From: Candolleomyces eurysporus | Lineage: Eukaryota; Basidiomycota; Agaricomycetes; Agaricales; Psathyrellaceae | Reading direction: 5' to 3' | DNA: 22,517 nt | Assembly (NCBI GenBank): GCA_027579435.1 | Contig: JANBPK010001618.1 | Span: 1-22,517, forward strand | Shown here: positions 19,194-22,517 of the stretch, one piece after another | Numbering within the stretch: the stretch's first letter is position 1 | How the letters are laid out: every line of letters begins with the position of its first letter | Program-made: the position numbers and the translations under genes | The notes under the pieces: generated by a model | The model's database searches: none | What the model saw: the letters and a program-made list of their open reading frames with translations, nothing else | What the model was told of the DNA's origin: nothing

Positions 19194-19851
19194 ATGAAGT
19201 TCATCTCAGCAGTCACTGTGGCCACTGCCGCCGTCCTGCTCCAGACGGCGGGATTGGTTTCGGCTCTCGACATGCGCTTCTGGCCTGTTCCCAACTGCTC
19301 TGGGGGCTTCCTCCAGTGTGGTAATCTCCCTGCTGGAGTTTGCTGCTTTTTATCTACAAACCCTGCTGCCTCGCTCAGGGTCACTGATGTCTCTAACGTT
19401 GCGTGAGTGTGACATTTCATCGTCACATGCTATGCTTCTCGCTCGTTCGATCTTTTACTGACAACGATGCAGTGACTTCTCCGCTTGGGGCACTCAAAAC
19501 TGCCAGGCGCCCCTCGCAGCTAGAAGCTCTTCGGCTGCGTGCGTCAATGCAAACTTTGCTTGTAGGTTTACTGTTGTATGAGTACTCTCTTCGAGTAAGG
19601 CACTGACCATTGGATTTGTTATGACGCTACTAGTCTTCTCTGGAAATTGGCGTAGCAGGTCGCGTATCGGAAGTGCTGTTGAATCGAGCTCGACCGAAGA
19701 CTGTGTCGAGCCAGACAGCTTCGGATTCGTCGACGAGACCGGCAAAGAACACGTCGCTAAGATCACCGAGGCCAACAAGAAAGCCGTTTATGGAGCGCTC
19801 GAGAAGGGCGATGTCAGTGCTCTCAAGACTCAGGCTGGCGCAGCTGCTTAG
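19194..19851 (+). CDS. small secreted cysteine-containing protein, three exons
   Basis: Exons are 19194-19402, 19473-19561 and 19634-19851, with introns of 70 and 72 nt (GTGAGT...CTGAC...TGCAG; GTAGGT...CTACTAG). Phases agree and give 171 residues. The N-terminus is a standard signal peptide (MKFISAVTVATAAVLLQTAG LVSA), with likely cleavage after about residue 24. The mature part begins with a Cys-rich block (NCSGG, LQCGN, GVCCF), then GTQNCQAP and AACVNANFAFF. An acidic segment with DCVEPDSFGFVDETG follows, and then a charged, helix-prone tail ending GAAA. Seven cysteines are seen. No family was recognised. It could be an effector-like or cell-surface protein, which is inference from size, secretion signal and cysteines only. 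The TATA box and regular introns argue for an expressed gene. It is flanked by the two copies of the segmental duplication. Confidence 0.85.
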
Positions 19852-21619
19852 GTCGGGGGTTATCAAAGAGTCAAGTAAATTTCCGGTCCTCAATGTGGGC
19901 TTGTTAGCAATATCTGTCTTTCCATGTACAATACTGTGAACGCTGTCGTATGGACTCTGATCGTGTTTTTACATATTGGCGGCATAGGACTGAGTAAGCA
20001 GATCGCACAGCGCAAAGAGCCTCCAGCGGTGGTTTTGGCAGGCAGGGATACACATGCTCAGATGAGTAAGCCTCAGCCTCTCATCCTCATCGCGTTTTTT
20101 TCACCTTCTGCCTGCCACAAAAATGATCATGCAACGCTGTTCGCCAAGTTCACTGCCGCCATTGTCGCACTACTGGGCAACGTGAGGTTTGCCAACAGGA
20201 TTGGGATGCGGTTCCTAAGCGGAACTGGTCTACGTAAAGGACTTGGATTCTCATTAAGGAACGGGAGAGCTTCACTAGGTGCCGATAGAGCGCTTGGTAA
20301 CAAAGCCTTATTAATATGTTAGCGAGCATGAATTTGCGACATGTGCACTCGTAGTCCGTGGTACTAAGCCTTCAAAGGCTTTAAAGGCCACTCAAGAGAC
20401 AAGGAGGAACACCGTGAATGATTGCGAGTGATCTCGACGTTTCCGAGCCATCGTATCGGACGGTGTGGCGCCCAGAGGGAGCGAAAGTGAGAGTCGACGG
20501 GAGAGACGAGTGATCAGGCGACGATGCGCCGGGGCCGGGAGGATTTAGCTCATTCCCCTTATCTCAGCGTTCTTCGCTGTCATGCCCATTTTCGAAACAC
20601 GAAAATTGTGGCTGTCAGTCAGTGCAATATACTCATCAGAGAAGCGTTGCTCTCTCTTGGGATAGCGAGAAGAATGGCGGTTCGCTCTTACCTCGTCCTC
20701 TATTCTGGTTCTCGTTCAATGTTCAAGTTGAGCGTTGACGCTTCTTTAGAATTTCGTCCTCTCTAATGCGGGCTACCAAAAGCTACTAATGACGACCCAC
20801 CACTGACATCGAAAACAGCACTGGAGCTAGGAAAAGTGATATAGCAAGACCCTTATTGGTGGTCTGCGATATAACAAACGGTCTTCGGACTTTCCTTACC
20901 TTGTTCCTAACGACGAGCCCTCCCTGGCTCGATGCTTTCAAACAGGCCCATATTCCTCCCTTGCGCTACTATACGATGCCACATGCCGCTACCCTGCAAC
21001 CGAGCAGCTCCCGTTACAGTGAGATCGCCCAACGTTGGTCTAACTGTTCCCAGTACTGTCCACAGCGACGCGTGGAAATTCAAATTTCCCATCCCTGCTC
21101 TTGCGCGGCATACACGCCTGCGTCTGCGAGTCTCGTTCTCGGTCTATCCGTGGGACATCAGCGCCGCGGGGTTGGACGATTCGAAGGGAATCAGGGCGCC
21201 CGGTGACCCGGCTAGTTGTCAGATTGCCTCTGCAGAGAATTCGCTTCATCGGAAAACACGACTAGGCTGGTTAAAGGACTTTAATCACAGCATTCAGCAC
21301 TTCAGCAGCATCCCCTCCACTCCAGAGTTTCGGGAATTGTAACTGCCTCCTCGAAGGTCGAAGAACGTGACCGTTATGATCCTCGAGCCTCGGGTGGACA
21401 AAGAGGTTAGAGACATGCGACCACCCTTTCTCGGCATCCAGCGAACCCCCAGTACGCTCTCCCGTGGGAGAAAGTCCTTTGAAGAGGCATTCTGACGACT
21501 ACCCGGATCCCCAGCCAAGATGTTGCACCACCCTAGCTGCTACAGGTGCGCCAAACGCGCCACCTCCCCACCCGAAGCCCTCGCAGTTCTCGCGGATGAA
21601 TCCTCACAGCACGGGACTG
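19852..21619. other. no recognisable gene
   Basis: This contains the 3' UTR of the secreted-protein gene, then unassigned DNA. The longest frames (19924-20322 +, 20932-21342 +) show no family motif, lack splice support and alternate with equally open shadow frames. Around 21472-21515 a short stretch (GAAGAGGCATTCTGACGACT) resembles part of the segmental repeat just downstream (21707-21750), a partial third copy. Confidence 0.5.
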
Positions 21620-22517
21620 CTCNACTATGGGGGAAAGCGTGTCAGCTCATCAGTCCTCTGTCTTTAAGTGCCAATTCGTTGAAACCTCCTGCGGACCGAA
21701 GTGCGTTGAGAAGGGCTTCTGGCGACTATCCGGATTCTCGGTCGGCGCCCAAACGTACCAATTCCCCCCNGAATCATTTCAAAATCTTGTAGTCTGTGCA
21801 CACCCACTCGGACGGACCCTCGTTGAATCATGTTCGTAGATTGAGAGTCTCCCAGAGCTTATAGGTCATAAGACAAACTTAAAACTGCGCGCCGAGCTCG
21901 GGGAGCTCGAGAAGAACCAACGTCGATGCTCCTTCGGATGCATTACATGATTAGATATGGGTGGACCGAGCCCGATGGTTTCGAGAGGAGACATTTAGTA
22001 CATTGGGTATTTGAAACAGTGCCGACGTCTGTGGAAGGCGGCAGAATTTCTGATTTCTTTCGACCAATGTAGTACAAGCAGAGTATGGGATAGCCTTTGG
22101 ACGTTCGAAAGGCAGAGCGCTCATGTATCGCATCTCCGAATGCTCCAGATATAAACGATGTAATGATGAGTGTGGTAACCTACGGAGCTTGAGGGCTGGT
22201 AGTTGAGACCGCTGGCGCCGAATACGGAAGGGCGGTCTACAATGTCATAAACAACGGCATTCAATCGATCAAGGCGCTGCTTATGTTTTGGCTGTGAATC
22301 ACAGGATTCAATGTGGAGGTAGCAAATACTGTTACGACCCAGACGCTCTAGGCTCAAAGGGGGCGCGCAAGAGCCGACAGACTTCTTTCCCCTAGTAATT
22401 GTATGAATAGGAGAGCGATATCTCTCGGTAATCTCCTTGAACCTTTGAGTGTACATTGTTCAGGCCGGTTCATATATCCTGTTTGATATGCCCTTTTCCG
22501 AAGATGTGAGAGCTCAT
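21620..22517. repeat. segmental duplication, copy B (continues past the window edge)
   Basis: This is the direct-orientation partner of 17640-18715, collinear from about 21627 to the window end. It is shorter because copy A has extra sequence around 17840-18050 and 18290-18310. The most conserved blocks are those listed for copy A. In copy B one minus-strand frame (22456-22121, 111 codons) spans the region corresponding to exon-intron-exon in copy A. It includes PKHKQRLDRLNAVVYDIVD and ends SIRRCDT. n bases are at 21623 and 21770. Confidence 0.88.

Noticed and set aside
19924..20322. 132-codon plus-strand open frame after the secreted-protein gene
   Set aside because: No motif, no splice or promoter support, and the composition looks non-coding; the overlap with the 3' UTR suggests chance.

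Overview
The window looks like nuclear DNA of a basidiomycete fungus, probably an Agaricomycete. Genes are cut by many short introns (mostly 47-77 nt) with GT donors, CTRAY-like branch sites and YAG acceptors. The recognisable families (DUF6534 seven-helix membrane proteins, a ubiquitin-like ULD_2-type protein, DUF4246, an AA9 lytic polysaccharide monooxygenase) are typical of mushroom-forming fungi. The species cannot be named from this sequence. The window is gene-poor and repeat-rich: three protein genes look intact, three are broken, and the rest is transposon remnants, a large minisatellite, a segmental duplication and unassigned DNA. Coding regions were assembled by hand-splicing, so exon borders are predictions.

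Layout. 1-364: 3' end of a Ty1/copia retrotransposon (RNase H tail and 3' LTR). 2012-3131: decayed AA9 LPMO gene (+). 4456-7066: minisatellite of about 43 copies of a 61-bp unit. 7365-7995: small ULD-type ubiquitin-like gene (-), three exons, just upstream of the array on the same strand. 8673-8837: two-copy tandem repeat. 9457-10562: non-autonomous element with long terminal inverted repeats, carrying a solo LTR with a perfect 5-bp target duplication. 10955-12337: DUF4246 pseudogene (+), split by a second solo LTR and carrying two TGA codons.

13077-14544 (+) and 14928-16771 (-): convergent paralogues of a DUF6534 seven-helix membrane protein, each with 11 exons including several micro-exons. 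Most exon lengths are identical between the two, but each copy has one intron the other lacks. The minus-strand copy has an in-frame TGA. A fragment of a third copy lies at 17419-17580. 19194-19851: small secreted cysteine-containing protein (+) with a clear TATA box. 17640-18715 and 21620-22517 are two diverged direct copies of one roughly 1-kb segment; the second runs off the window.

I see no operon-like or pathway-level cooperation among these genes. The region reads as a fast-evolving accessory segment shaped by duplication, retroelement insertion followed by LTR-LTR deletion, and gene decay. The most unusual items are the splice-signal-bearing minisatellite and the reciprocal intron differences between the DUF6534 paralogues.
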